Under the pieces are notes generated by a model. That model was not told where the DNA came from. It did not search any database and saw only the letters and a list, made by a program, of their open reading frames with translations. A stretch of 64,000 nucleotides of DNA, from the NCBI GenBank assembly GCA_041659605.1, contig JBAZXW010000004.1, positions 173,734-237,733 of the forward strand, given 5' to 3'. The DNA is from Solimonas sp041659605 (GTDB taxonomy: Bacteria > Pseudomonadota > Gammaproteobacteria > Nevskiales > Nevskiaceae). This document shows, one piece after another, positions 41,399 to 49,651 of this stretch; the first letter of the stretch is position 1; the number at the start of each line of letters is the position of its first letter. The translations under genes and the position numbers were made by a program.

Positions 41399-43725
41399 TG
41401 AAAAAGAAAACACCTCAAAAACACCCGCAACAACAACACAAACAGGCGCATACGGCGCGCTGGCAGGATTCGGATCCTGATTTCCAGAAGCAGTCGGAGC
41501 AGTACACGGAGCCCATCCCGAGCCGACCGCTGATCCTGGAAACCCTGGCCGCCGAGTCCGGGCCGATGACGCTGGACGACCTGGTCGGTCATTTCGGGCT
41601 GGGGCGCCTGTCGCAGCAGGAGGCGCTGTCCAAGCGCCTGGTGGCGATGGTCCGCGACGGTCAGCTGGCGCAGAACCGGCGCGGCGCCTTTGGCCCGGTG
41701 ACGCAGATGAATCTGATCGCTGGCAGTGTCCAGGCGCATCGGGATGGCTTCGGCTTCCTGATTCCGGATGCGGGCGGCGACGACATCTTCCTGCCGCCGC
41801 GGCAGATGCGCGCCCTGATGAATGGCGACCGCGTGCTGGTGCGGGTCGTCGGACGCGACTTCAAGGGGCGCCCCGAGGGCACGGTGGCCGAGGTCATCGA
41901 GCGGGTCAGCCGCAGTGTGGTCGGGCGCCTGCATGTCGAGGGGGGCGTGAGCTATGTGATCCCTGAAAATCCGCGCGTACAGCACGATCTGCTGATTCCG
42001 CCGGAGCACCTGATGGGGGCCCGCCACGGACAGATGGTGGTCGCGGAAATCGTGACGCCACCGGGCAATCGCACGCTGCCGGTGGGGCGGGTCGAGGAGA
42101 TCCTGGGCGAACATCTGGCGCCCGGCATGGAGATCGAGGCCGCGATCCGTGCGCACAGTCTGCCGAACGAGTGGCCGCAGGCGGTCGAGGCTGAAGCCGA
42201 GGCGATTCCGGGCGAAGTCGGCAGCGAGCATCATGCCGGGCGGGAAGATCTGCGCCATCTGCCTCTGGTGACGATCGACGGCGTCGACGCGCGCGACTTC
42301 GACGACGCGGTCCACTGCAAGCCGCATCGCAGCGGACTGATGTCCCGGGGCGGCTGGACCCTGTGGGTGGCGATCGCCGACGTGTCGGCCTACGTGCGTC
42401 CCGACTCGCCGCTCGACAAGGAAGCGGTCCGGCGCGGCAACTCCGTGTACTTTCCGCAGCGGGTGATCCCGATGCTGCCGGAGAAGCTGTCGAACGGGCT
42501 GTGTTCGCTCAATCCGCAGGTCGACCGCTTGTGCATGGTGTGCGAGATGCGGGTGATGCCGGACGGCGAGGTCACCAAGTCGCGTTTCTACGAGGCGGTC
42601 ATGCGTTCGCAGGCGCGGCTGAACTATGACGAGGTGGCCGAGATCCTGGAGCGGCCGGAAGGCGAGAAGGCTCGCGAGCGCGCGCCGTTCGTGGGCCATC
42701 TGCAGGCGCTGCAGGACGTTTTCGAGGCGCTGTATTCGGCGCGCACGCAGCGCGGCGCCATCGACTTCGAATCGACGGAAACGCGCATCGTGTTTTCCGA
42801 CGAGCGCAAGATCGAGCGCATCGTGCCCGTGCAGCGCAACCGCGCGCACCGGCTGATCGAGGAATGCATGATCGCCGCCAACGTGCAGGCGGCGCGCTTC
42901 GTCGACAAGCACAAGCTCGCGAATCTGTATCGCGTCCACGAATCGCCCGATCCGATCAAGCTGCTGCCGCTGCGCGAGTTCCTCGCGTTGCGCGGGCTGC
43001 ATCTGGGCGGCGGTGAAAAGCCGACGGCGAAGGACTACAGCCGTACGCTGGCGCTGCTCAAGGACCGTCCGGACGCTGCGCTGGTCCAGACCGTGATGCT
43101 GCGATCGATGATGCAGGCGCGATATGCCCCCGACAACGTCGGCCATTTCGGGCTGGCGCTGACGCATTACGCGCACTTCACCTCGCCGATCCGGCGCTAT
43201 CCGGATCTGCTCTTGCATCGTGCGATCAAGCACGGGCTGCGCAAGCGCAAGGCGGGCGAATTCATCTATGACCACGAGCGCATGACCGCGATGGGGACGC
43301 ACTGCTCGATGACCGAGCGGCGCGCCGACGAGGCCACGCGCGACGTCACCACCTGGCTCAAGTGCGAGTTCATCCGCCATCGTGTCGCCGAGGAATTCGA
43401 CGGCATGATCAGCAGCGTCGCGCCCTTCGGCCTGTTCGTCGAGCTCTCGGGTCTGTATATCGAAGGCCTGGTGCACGTCTCGTCGCTGCGCAACGATTAC
43501 TACGAACACGACGCGGCGGCGATGCGCCTGGTCGGTAGCCGCAGCAAGACGTCCTACGGGCTCGGCGACCGCGTGCGCGTGAAGCTGGTGCGCGTCAATC
43601 TGGATGAGCGCAAAATCGACCTTGAGCTGCTGGCGGTCGTGCAGCATTCATCCCGGATTAAGTCCGTGAGACCAGAATCCGGCTCACAGCGGAAGAGTGG
43701 AAAAGCGAAAAGGAAGAAGCGATGA
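41398..43725 (+). CDS. rnr: ribonuclease R
   Basis: A 775-residue 3'-5' exoribonuclease. The layout is a basic Gln/Lys/His-rich N-terminus, a winged-helix domain (about 50-95), cold-shock domains, the RNB catalytic domain with LVTIDGVDARDFDDAVHC and SRGGWTLWVAIADVSAYV, RMIPMLPEKLSNGLCSLNP-like IPMLPEKLSNGLCSLNP, a C-terminal S1 domain (about 685-760) and a basic tail (QRKSGKAKRKKR). The start is the ATG at 41398, with no clear ribosome site. It is divergent from tRNA-Leu; only 40 bases separate the two genes. Confidence 0.95.
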   Translation: MKKKTPQKHPQQQHKQAHTARWQDSDPDFQKQSEQYTEPIPSRPLILETLAAESGPMTLDDLVGHFGLGRLSQQEALSKRLVAMVRDGQLAQNRRGAFGPVTQMNLIAGSVQAHRDGFGFLIPDAGGDDIFLPPRQMRALMNGDRVLVRVVGRDFKGRPEGTVAEVIERVSRSVVGRLHVEGGVSYVIPENPRVQHDLLIPPEHLMGARHGQMVVAEIVTPPGNRTLPVGRVEEILGEHLAPGMEIEAAIRAHSLPNEWPQAVEAEAEAIPGEVGSEHHAGREDLRHLPLVTIDGVDARDFDDAVHCKPHRSGLMSRGGWTLWVAIADVSAYVRPDSPLDKEAVRRGNSVYFPQRVIPMLPEKLSNGLCSLNPQVDRLCMVCEMRVMPDGEVTKSRFYEAVMRSQARLNYDEVAEILERPEGEKARERAPFVGHLQALQDVFEALYSARTQRGAIDFESTETRIVFSDERKIERIVPVQRNRAHRLIEECMIAANVQAARFVDKHKLANLYRVHESPDPIKLLPLREFLALRGLHLGGGEKPTAKDYSRTLALLKDRPDAALVQTVMLRSMMQARYAPDNVGHFGLALTHYAHFTSPIRRYPDLLLHRAIKHGLRKRKAGEFIYDHERMTAMGTHCSMTERRADEATRDVTTWLKCEFIRHRVAEEFDGMISSVAPFGLFVELSGLYIEGLVHVSSLRNDYYEHDAAAMRLVGSRSKTSYGLGDRVRVKLVRVNLDERKIDLELLAVVQHSSRIKSVRPESGSQRKSGKAKRKKR

Positions 43726-44417
43726 AAATGCGACAGATGGCAGTGGTGGCGGCACTTGCCGTGGGCTTGAGCAGCTGCGCCACGGATGACCCCAACCGGC
43801 GCGCCAAGACCGGTGCGGTGATCGGCGCGGTCGCCGGCGCGGTCATCGGCAACCAGGTCAGCCATGCGCGCGGTGCGCCCATCGTCGGTGCCGTCGTCGG
43901 CGCAATGGCCGGTGGCGCGGTCGGCGGCTACATGGACCGCCAGCAGGCGGAGCTGGAGCGCCAGCTCGCCGAACAGACCGCGCGCCAGGAGCTGCAGATC
44001 GTGCGGCTCGCTGACGGTTCGCTGAAAGTGGGTGTCGCCAGCGATGTGAGCTTCGAGGTCGACAGTGCGCAGTTGATGCCCAGTGCCCTGGATACCTACG
44101 CGAAGATCTCCAACATTCTGCGCACTTACGACCAGACCGTCATTCATGTCGTCGGCCACACCGATTCGACCGGTACCGACGAGCACAACCAGAGCCTGTC
44201 GGAGCGACGCGCCGCGGCAGCCGCGAGCTACATGGGTGGACAGGGAGTGCCGGGCACGCGCATGCGCCAGGAAGGTCGTGGCGAGCGCGAGCCGGCGGCG
44301 TCCAACAGCACGGCCGACGGGCGCCGCAAGAACCGTCGCGTCGACATCGTGATCAAGCCGGTCGTCGAAGGGCAGGAGCAGCAGGCCTGGGCGCCGCCGC
44401 CGTATCTCGGCAGCTGA
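43722..44417 (+). CDS. OmpA-family outer-membrane lipoprotein with glycine zipper
   Basis: A 231-residue lipoprotein. The lipobox is VGLSSC. A glycine-zipper segment (GAVIGAVAGAVIGNQV and GAVVGAMAGGAVGGYMD, about 30-70) is followed by an OmpA peptidoglycan-binding domain (about 100-215) with VSFEVDSAQLMPSALDTYAKIS, VVGHTDSTGTDEHNQSLSERRAAAAASYM and NRRVDIVI. It resembles YiaD-type proteins that anchor the outer membrane to the wall. Its ATG overlaps the rnr stop by four bases. Confidence 0.92.
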   Translation: MKMRQMAVVAALAVGLSSCATDDPNRRAKTGAVIGAVAGAVIGNQVSHARGAPIVGAVVGAMAGGAVGGYMDRQQAELERQLAEQTARQELQIVRLADGSLKVGVASDVSFEVDSAQLMPSALDTYAKISNILRTYDQTVIHVVGHTDSTGTDEHNQSLSERRAAAAASYMGGQGVPGTRMRQEGRGEREPAASNSTADGRRKNRRVDIVIKPVVEGQEQQAWAPPPYLGS

Positions 44418-44431
44418 AGGGCATCGTTTCC

Positions 44432-44470
44432 TGCAAAGCCCCCGCAGTCGGCGGGGGCTTTGCATTTTTT
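44432..44470 (+). terminator. strong intrinsic terminator after the OmpA-type gene
   Basis: A 14-bp stem, tgcaaagcccccgc / gcgggggctttgca (44432-44445 and 44451-44464) with loop agtcg, followed by six T. It ends the rnr transcript and separates it from rlmB. Confidence 0.92.
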
Positions 44471-44494
44471 GACGGCAGGCTGAATGCTCGGATC

Positions 44495-45253
44495 ATGGCC
44501 AAGACGACACTGATCGGCGGTTTCCACGCGGTGCAGGCGGCGCTTGAAGATGCGCACGACAAACCTTTCGAAATCCTCTTGGCAGACACGCGCCAGGACG
44601 AGCGCATCCGCAACGTGCAGCAGCTTGCGCAGCGCGCCGGCGTGCGGGTGCGCGTGGTGCCCAAGAACGAACTCGATATCAAGGCGCCTGGGCTGCGCCA
44701 TCAGGGCGTGCTCGCCTATGTGCCGGAGAAGGCCTTCGAGGCCGAGGAGCTGCTGTACCGCTCGGCCGAGCCGCAGCATCTGCTGCTGGCCCTCGACGGC
44801 GTGCAGGACCCGCACAACCTGGGCGCCTGCTTGCGCACTGCCGAGGCGGTCGGGGTGACGGCGGTGATCATTCCCAAGGATCGCAGCGCGGGCCTGACCG
44901 CGGTGACGCGCAAAGCGGCGGCCGGCGCCGCCGAGCGGGTGCCGATCGTCGCGGTGACCAACCTCGCGCGCACGCTGGAGCGCCTCAAGGAGTTGGGCTA
45001 CTGGATCACCGGACTGGCGGGCGAGGCGACCGACACGCTCTACGACGTCGATTTCACCGGGCCGGCGGTGCTGGTCATGGGTGCCGAGGGCGAAGGCCTG
45101 CGGCGGCTCACGCGCGAGACCTGCGACCGTCTCGTCAAGATTCCGATGCAGGGCAAGACCGAGAGCCTCAACGTGTCGGCCGCAACCGCAGTGTGCCTGT
45201 ACGAGGCCTGGCGGCAGCGCAGCCGCCCGCGCAAGGACAAGCCCAGGGGCTGA
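44495..45253 (+). CDS. rlmB: 23S rRNA (guanosine-2'-O-)-methyltransferase RlmB
   Basis: A 252-residue SpoU-family enzyme that methylates G2251 of 23S rRNA (E. coli number). An N-terminal substrate-binding domain (IGGFHAVQAALE, about 1-75) precedes the knotted SPOUT domain with LLALDGVQDPHNLGACLRTAEAVGVTAVIIPKDRSA, LVMGAEGEGLRRLTRETCD and IPMQGKTESLNVSAATAVCLYE, the three SpoU motifs. It lies right after a terminator, so its promoter must be within about 25 bases or be read through. Confidence 0.95.
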   Translation: MAKTTLIGGFHAVQAALEDAHDKPFEILLADTRQDERIRNVQQLAQRAGVRVRVVPKNELDIKAPGLRHQGVLAYVPEKAFEAEELLYRSAEPQHLLLALDGVQDPHNLGACLRTAEAVGVTAVIIPKDRSAGLTAVTRKAAAGAAERVPIVAVTNLARTLERLKELGYWITGLAGEATDTLYDVDFTGPAVLVMGAEGEGLRRLTRETCDRLVKIPMQGKTESLNVSAATAVCLYEAWRQRSRPRKDKPRG

Positions 45254-45273
45254 TCGAATCGGGCGGCTTTTGA

Positions 45274-45302
45274 TTGCACCAAGCCGCTGATTCCCCTAAT
45301 AT
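45274..45302 (+). promoter_or_regulatory. candidate promoter of the rpsF operon
   Basis: TTGCAC (45274-45279), 17 bases, TAATAT (45297-45302). Transcription would start near 45309, about 120 bases before rpsF. Confidence 0.6.
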
Positions 45303-45305
45303 TCG

Positions 45306-45335
45306 CGCCCCGCTCCGTACAGGGGCGGGATTTTT
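45306..45335 (+). promoter_or_regulatory. terminator-like hairpin at the rpsF leader start
   Basis: cgcccc (45306-45311) pairs with ggggcg (45322-45327), followed by ggga and ttttt. It could terminate rlmB transcripts or act at the 5' end of the rpsF leader. Confidence 0.45.
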
Positions 45336-45381
45336 GTTCCAACCACCTTGCTCCACGGGCGGCGTCAGCCGGGCCGGGAGC

Positions 45382-45413
45382 CACACGAAAACCCGTTGAT
45401 TGCGGGGCGTGTG
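45382..45413 (+). promoter_or_regulatory. leader hairpin before rpsF, candidate S6/S18 control site
   Basis: Outer stem cacacg / cgtgtg (45382-45387, 45408-45413) and inner stem cccg / cggg (45392-45395, 45403-45406) with an unequal internal loop. It lies just upstream of the rpsF ribosome site. S6:S18 is known to bind its own leader in many bacteria. I cannot confirm the conserved CCG element. Confidence 0.35.
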
Positions 45414-45429
45414 TTCACAAGGAGATGCA

Positions 45430-45855
45430 ATGCGACACTACGAAATCGTGGTCATGGTGCATCCGGACCAGAGCGAACAGGTTCCGGCCATGATCGAACG
45501 CTACAAGGGCATGGTCGAAGCGGGCGGCGGCAAGGTCCACCGTCTCGAAGACTGGGGCCGGCGCCAGCTGGCTTACCCGATCGCGAAGGCGCACAAGGCG
45601 CACTACGTGCTGATGAACGTCGAAGTCGGCAACGACACGCTGGCCGAGTTCGAGAACGCCTTCAAGTTCAATGACGCCGTCATCCGCCGTCTGGTCGTCA
45701 AGATGGACGAGCCGGTCAGCGCGCAGTCGCCGCTGTTCAAGGCCCCGGAAGAAGAGAAGAAGGGCGAGTATCGCGCCCGCAAGGGCGACGGCGAGTCCGC
45801 CGAGTCCGGCGAGTCCGAAGGTGCCGACGCCGGCGCCGAAGAAGCAGGAGTCTAA
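45430..45855 (+). CDS. rpsF: 30S ribosomal protein S6
   Basis: A 141-residue ribosomal protein that pairs with S18 on the platform of the small subunit. Core: MRHYEIVVMVHPDQSEQVPAMIERY, RLEDWGRRQLAYPIAKAHKAHYVLMNVE, and NDAVIRRLVVKMD. An acidic tail follows (about 100-141, rich in Glu/Ser/Gly), longer than in E. coli non-glutamylated forms. Start at the ATG at 45430 behind aaggag. Confidence 0.95.
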   Translation: MRHYEIVVMVHPDQSEQVPAMIERYKGMVEAGGGKVHRLEDWGRRQLAYPIAKAHKAHYVLMNVEVGNDTLAEFENAFKFNDAVIRRLVVKMDEPVSAQSPLFKAPEEEKKGEYRARKGDGESAESGESEGADAGAEEAGV

Positions 45856-45858
45856 GCC

Positions 45859-46085
45859 ATGGCACAGTTTTTCCGTCGCAAGAAGTCTTGCAAGTTCAGC
45901 GCCGAAGGCGCCCCTGAGATCGACTACAAGGATCTCAACATGCTCAAGCAGTACGTCGGCGAGAACGGCAAGATCGTTCCGGCCGCATCACCGGCACCAA
46001 GTCGCGCTACCAGCGCGAGCTGGCGCTGGCGATCAAGCGCGCGCGCTTCCTGGCGCTGCTGCCCTACACCGACCGCCACCTCTAA
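45859..46085 (+). CDS. rpsR: 30S ribosomal protein S18, frameshifted as given
   Basis: The first 42 codons (MAQFFRRKKSCKFSAEGAPE...GENGKIVPA) are typical S18. A one-base loss near 45981-45985 (ggccgc where ggcccgc is expected) then shifts the frame. In the +1 frame the text continues correctly as RITGTKSRYQRELALAIKRARFLALLPYTDRHL and stops at the TAA at 46083-46085. Restoring one C gives a 75-residue S18, the usual length. As given, the frame would run to 46107 with an unrelated tail. Since S18 is needed for growth, a sequencing or assembly error is the simplest cause. Confidence 0.86.
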
Positions 46086-46097
46086 GGGGAGCAGACC

Positions 46098-46556
46098 ATG
46101 CAAGTGATTCTGCTGGAAAAGATCAAGAAGCTCGGCGATCTGGGCGACACCGTCAGCGTCAAGCCCGGCTTCGGACGCAACTTCCTGCTGCCGCAGGGTA
46201 AAGCGCTGCCGGCGACCGACGACAACCGCAAGGTGTTCGAGGCGCGCAAGGCCGATCTGATGAAGAAGTCGCAGGACAGCTTCAACGGGGCGAAGATGCG
46301 CGCCGAGAAGATCGCCGGCCTGAGCGTGACGATCCGTGCGCTCGCGGGCGACGAAGGCAAGCTGTACGGTTCGGTCGGCCCGGCCGAGATCGTTGCGGCG
46401 GCCGCCGAGCGCGGCGTCGAGCTGCACAAGAACGAGATCGACATGGTCAGCGGCCCGATCCGCACCACCGGCACCTACACGATCGGCGTTCAGCTGCACT
46501 CGGAAGTCGGCACCAGCCTGACGGTCGTCGTTGAGGAGCAGAAGGCGCAGGCCTGA
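46098..46556 (+). CDS. rplI: 50S ribosomal protein L9
   Basis: A 152-residue ribosomal protein at the base of the L1 stalk. N-domain signature MQVILLEKIKKLGDLGDTVSVKPGFGRNFLLPQGKALPAT, then the long connecting helix and the C-domain ending VQLHSEVGTSLTVVVEEQ. It closes the rpsF-rpsR-rplI operon, 12 bases after rpsR. Confidence 0.96.
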   Translation: MQVILLEKIKKLGDLGDTVSVKPGFGRNFLLPQGKALPATDDNRKVFEARKADLMKKSQDSFNGAKMRAEKIAGLSVTIRALAGDEGKLYGSVGPAEIVAAAAERGVELHKNEIDMVSGPIRTTGTYTIGVQLHSEVGTSLTVVVEEQKAQA

Positions 46557-46579
46557 GCTCGCAGCGGCAAGCGTTGCCA

Positions 46580-46609
46580 GCGGCCCGCCTCGTGCGGGCC
46601 GCTTTGTTT
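46580..46609 (+). terminator. intrinsic terminator after rplI
   Basis: A 9-bp stem gcggcccgc / gcgggccgc (46580-46588 and 46594-46602) with loop ctcgt, followed by tttgttt. It ends the ribosomal-protein operon. Confidence 0.9.
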
Positions 46610-46704
46610 GCGCATCCTGCGCAAAACGGGGCCGTTCGGCGGGACGAGAGCTCACTGGGCTCTCGTCTGATCCGCCTCACTGGCCCCGACTTTCAAAACA
46701 AGCT
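46609..46704. repeat. dispersed intergenic repeat, copy 2 (before dnaB)
   Basis: Same ends as the copy before mutL (tgcgcatcctgcgcaa and actttcaaaacaagct region). Outer arms cggggcc/ggccccg enclose a second hairpin gacgagagc/gctctcgtc (46643-46651, 46659-46667). Confidence 0.7.
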
Positions 46705-46786
46705 GTGACTATCCCCGGGTTGCCCCCCGGATATTCACAGGAAACACCCTTTCGCTGACGGTGCGCGCGCGAGAGAATCGTCCGCT

Positions 46787-48172
46787 ATGTCCATGCCCAC
46801 AACCGTGACCAAGCTCCAGGCCCAGACCAAACTGCCGCCGTATTCGATCGAGGCGGAACAGTCGGTGCTCGGCGGCCTGATGCTGGACAACCGCGCGTGG
46901 AACGACATGGGCGACCGCCTCTCGCCCGAGGACTTCTATCGCGAGGATCACCAGCTCATCTATCGCGCGATCTGCGAGCTGGTGGGTGGCGGCCGGCCGT
47001 GCGATTTTGTCACGCTGTCGGAGCATCTCAAGGCGCACGGTCAGCTGGATGCGGCCGGCGGGCTGGTCTACCTCGGCAGTCTCGCCAACGACACGCCCAG
47101 CGCGGCGAATGTGATGGCTTATGCCGACATCGTGCGCGAGCGCGCGGTGCTGCGGGGCCTGATTGCCGCGGGCGGAGACATCGCCGAGCTGGGCTTCCGC
47201 GCGGACGGCCGCAGCTACGCCGAGCTGCTCGACATGGCCGAGCAGAAGGTATTCGCGCTGCGCAACCGCGCCGAGCACGCGCGCTCCAGCTACTTCGCGA
47301 TGCCGGAGCTGATGGACACGCTGGAACGGAAGATCGACTTCCTGCGCCAGAACCCCAGCGGGCTTGCCGGCCTTTCGACCGGCTTCAACGACCTGGATGC
47401 GAAGACCACGGGTCTGCATCCGGGCGACCTGGTGATCCTCGCGGGTCGCCCGTCGATGGGCAAAACCAGTTTCGCGCTGAATATCGCCGAGCATGTCGTC
47501 ACGTCGCCGGACCGGAAACCGGCGGCGGTGTTCAGCATGGAAATGCCGGCCGACCAACTGGCCCTGCGTATGCTGGCATCGTTCGCACGCATTCCGATGG
47601 GACGCCTGCGCAGCGGCGACCTCGAAGACCGCGACATGGATCGCCTGGTGTCGATGAGCGGGCTGCTGCGCGACGCGCCGCTGTACATCGACGAGACGGG
47701 TGCGTTGTCGCCGCTGGAGATCCGCGCGCGCGCGCGGCGCATCAAGGCGCGGCATGGCCTGGGCCTGATCGTGGTCGACTACATCCAGCTGATGCAGGTG
47801 CCGGGGACGAAGGAAAACCGTACCAACGAGATCTCGGAGATCTCGCGCAGCCTCAAGGCGCTGGCCAAGGAGCTGGAGGTGCCGGTGATCGCACTGTCGC
47901 AGCTCAATCGCGGCGTCGAGCAGCGCGACAACAAGCGCCCGCGCATGGCCGATCTGCGCGAGTCCGGCGGTATCGAACAGGATGCTGACCTCGTCATCTT
48001 CATTTACCGCGACGAGGTCTACAACAAGGACTCGCCCGACAAGGGCACCGCCGAGATCATCATCGTCAAGCAGCGCAACGGGCCGCTTGGCACAGTGAAG
48101 ACGGCGTTCCTTGGCGAGTACACGCGCTTCGATAATCTGGCGCAGGGCTACACAGATGACGACGGCTCATGA
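46787..48172 (+). CDS. dnaB: replicative DNA helicase DnaB
   Basis: A 461-residue hexameric helicase. The N-terminal DnaB domain (PPYSIEAEQSVLGGLMLDN) is followed by the RecA-like domain with Walker A LAGRPSMGKTSFALNIAEHV, Walker B GLIVVDYIQLM and the C-terminal DLRESGGIEQDADLVIFIYRDE. No intein interrupts it. The ATG at 46787 is chosen. Its stop overlaps the alr start by four bases. Confidence 0.96.
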   Translation: MSMPTTVTKLQAQTKLPPYSIEAEQSVLGGLMLDNRAWNDMGDRLSPEDFYREDHQLIYRAICELVGGGRPCDFVTLSEHLKAHGQLDAAGGLVYLGSLANDTPSAANVMAYADIVRERAVLRGLIAAGGDIAELGFRADGRSYAELLDMAEQKVFALRNRAEHARSSYFAMPELMDTLERKIDFLRQNPSGLAGLSTGFNDLDAKTTGLHPGDLVILAGRPSMGKTSFALNIAEHVVTSPDRKPAAVFSMEMPADQLALRMLASFARIPMGRLRSGDLEDRDMDRLVSMSGLLRDAPLYIDETGALSPLEIRARARRIKARHGLGLIVVDYIQLMQVPGTKENRTNEISEISRSLKALAKELEVPVIALSQLNRGVEQRDNKRPRMADLRESGGIEQDADLVIFIYRDEVYNKDSPDKGTAEIIIVKQRNGPLGTVKTAFLGEYTRFDNLAQGYTDDDGS

Positions 48173-49260
48173 TCCCGCGCGTCTCCGCGACGGTCGACCT
48201 GTCGGCGCTGCGCAATAACCTCGGAGTGGTGCGGCGGCTGGCGCCGAAGTCCCGGGTCATGGCTGCGGTCAAGGCCGACGCCTATGGCCACGGCGCGGTG
48301 CCGGTGGCACGCACGCTGGTTGACGCCGGTGTCGACGTTCTCGCCGTGGCTTGTCTCGAAGAGGCGATGACACTGCGCCAGGCGCGCATCCAGGCGCCGA
48401 TCGCGCTGCTCGAAGGCGTGATCTCCGGCGAAGAGGCGGCGCAGGCGGTCTACGAGCAGCTGCAGGTCGTGGTCCACGATCACTGGCAGATCGCGCTGCT
48501 CGAGTCGCTGCCCGCCAGCGCGCGCCTGTCGCTCTGGTTCAAGCTCGATTCGGGCATGCACCGGCTCGGCTTTCCGCTGACTGACGTACCGCGTCTGGTC
48601 GATACGCTGAAGCGGCATCCGGGATGGACGTTCCAGGGCTGGATGACACATCTGGCCTGCGCGGACGAACCCGATAACCCGTTCACGAGCGAGCAGATCC
48701 GCCGCTTCGACGACGCCTTGCGCGGCATTCCCGGCCCGCGTTCGATCGCCAATTCCGCGGGTCTGATCGCCTGGCCGCAGGCGCGCGTCGACTGGGTGCG
48801 GCCGGGCCTGGCGCTGTACGGCTGCTCGCCGGTGCCGGGCATGAGCGCGGCAACGCTGGGGCTGCAGCCGGCGATGCGCCTGGAGAGCTGCCTGATCGCC
48901 GTGCGCGAATACGCGGCCGGCGAAGGGGTGGGCTATGGCCTGGCCTACCGCTGCCCCGAGCGCATGCGCATCGGCGTCGTGGCGGTCGGATACGCGGATG
49001 GCATGCACCGCGCATTCCGCAACGGCACACCGGTCGTGATTCGCGGCCGCCGCGGGTATCTGGCAGGTCGTGTGTCGATGGACATGATCACCGTCGATCT
49101 GCGCGACATCCCGGATGCGGCGGTCGGCGATCCGGTACTGTTGTGGGGCAACGGACTGACGGCGGAGGAGGTGGCCAGCTGGGCCGGTACGCTCTCGTAC
49201 GAGTTGCTATGCGGTCTGACCCAGCGGGTGCATTTCCGCCACGTCAATGCCGCGGAGTGA
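48169..49260 (+). CDS. alr: alanine racemase
   Basis: A 363-residue PLP enzyme making D-alanine for the cell wall. The PLP lysine is in VMAAVKADAYGHGAVPVA, the second-domain catalytic tyrosine in GVGYGLAYRCPERM, and the phosphate-binding VRPGLALYGCSP is present. It is translationally coupled to dnaB; the dnaB-alr pair is a conserved arrangement in gammaproteobacteria. Confidence 0.96.
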   Translation: MIPRVSATVDLSALRNNLGVVRRLAPKSRVMAAVKADAYGHGAVPVARTLVDAGVDVLAVACLEEAMTLRQARIQAPIALLEGVISGEEAAQAVYEQLQVVVHDHWQIALLESLPASARLSLWFKLDSGMHRLGFPLTDVPRLVDTLKRHPGWTFQGWMTHLACADEPDNPFTSEQIRRFDDALRGIPGPRSIANSAGLIAWPQARVDWVRPGLALYGCSPVPGMSAATLGLQPAMRLESCLIAVREYAAGEGVGYGLAYRCPERMRIGVVAVGYADGMHRAFRNGTPVVIRGRRGYLAGRVSMDMITVDLRDIPDAAVGDPVLLWGNGLTAEEVASWAGTLSYELLCGLTQRVHFRHVNAAE

Positions 49261-49302
49261 GCCGGGTCGGGCGTGGCGGAAATCGGGATGGGTCAACAGA
49301 CC

Positions 49303-49578
49303 CTAATGCACTGAAGGCGACAGCTTGCGCAGTGCGTCGCCGGTCGTGGTGGCCCCGGTGCGATCGATGTCCTCGCGGGTATAGACCTGTCCCGGTGCAG
49401 CAACGCACGGGCGGTCTTCGCTGCGCGAAACGTGGCTACCGGTTTCCTGCAGGCAGCGCGGCTGATCTGCCTGCGCCTGCATGGCCTCTGCCTTCGGTGC
49501 AGCGTCAGAGTCTTTCTTCGCCGGCGACGCGCAGGCCGCCAGCAGCACGATGCAGCTGAGAACGATCGGGGATTTCAT
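49303..49578 (-). CDS. small lipoprotein with TonB-plug-like C-terminus
   Basis: A 91-residue predicted lipoprotein from the ATG at 49578 (MKSPIVLSCIVLLAAC, lipobox LAAC). Cys pairs occur in PRCLQETGSHVS and DRPCVAAPG. The last 29 residues (GQVYTREDIDRTGATTTGDALRKLSPSVH) look like the start of a TonB-dependent receptor plug, yet no barrel follows. It is convergent with alr. Function is unknown. Confidence 0.7.
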   Translation of the reverse strand: MKSPIVLSCIVLLAACASPAKKDSDAAPKAEAMQAQADQPRCLQETGSHVSRSEDRPCVAAPGQVYTREDIDRTGATTTGDALRKLSPSVH

Positions 49579-49651
49579 CGACGGGCTCCAAGGCAGGACC
49601 ATCGGTCAGCCTGCGCCAGACGCGCTGTCCGCAGGCTGAACCACAATCTGG

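Noticed and set aside
45859..46107. Taking the 82-residue frame of rpsR as the true protein.
   Set aside because: The last 40 residues are unrelated to S18, while the adjacent frame restores a perfect S18 end.
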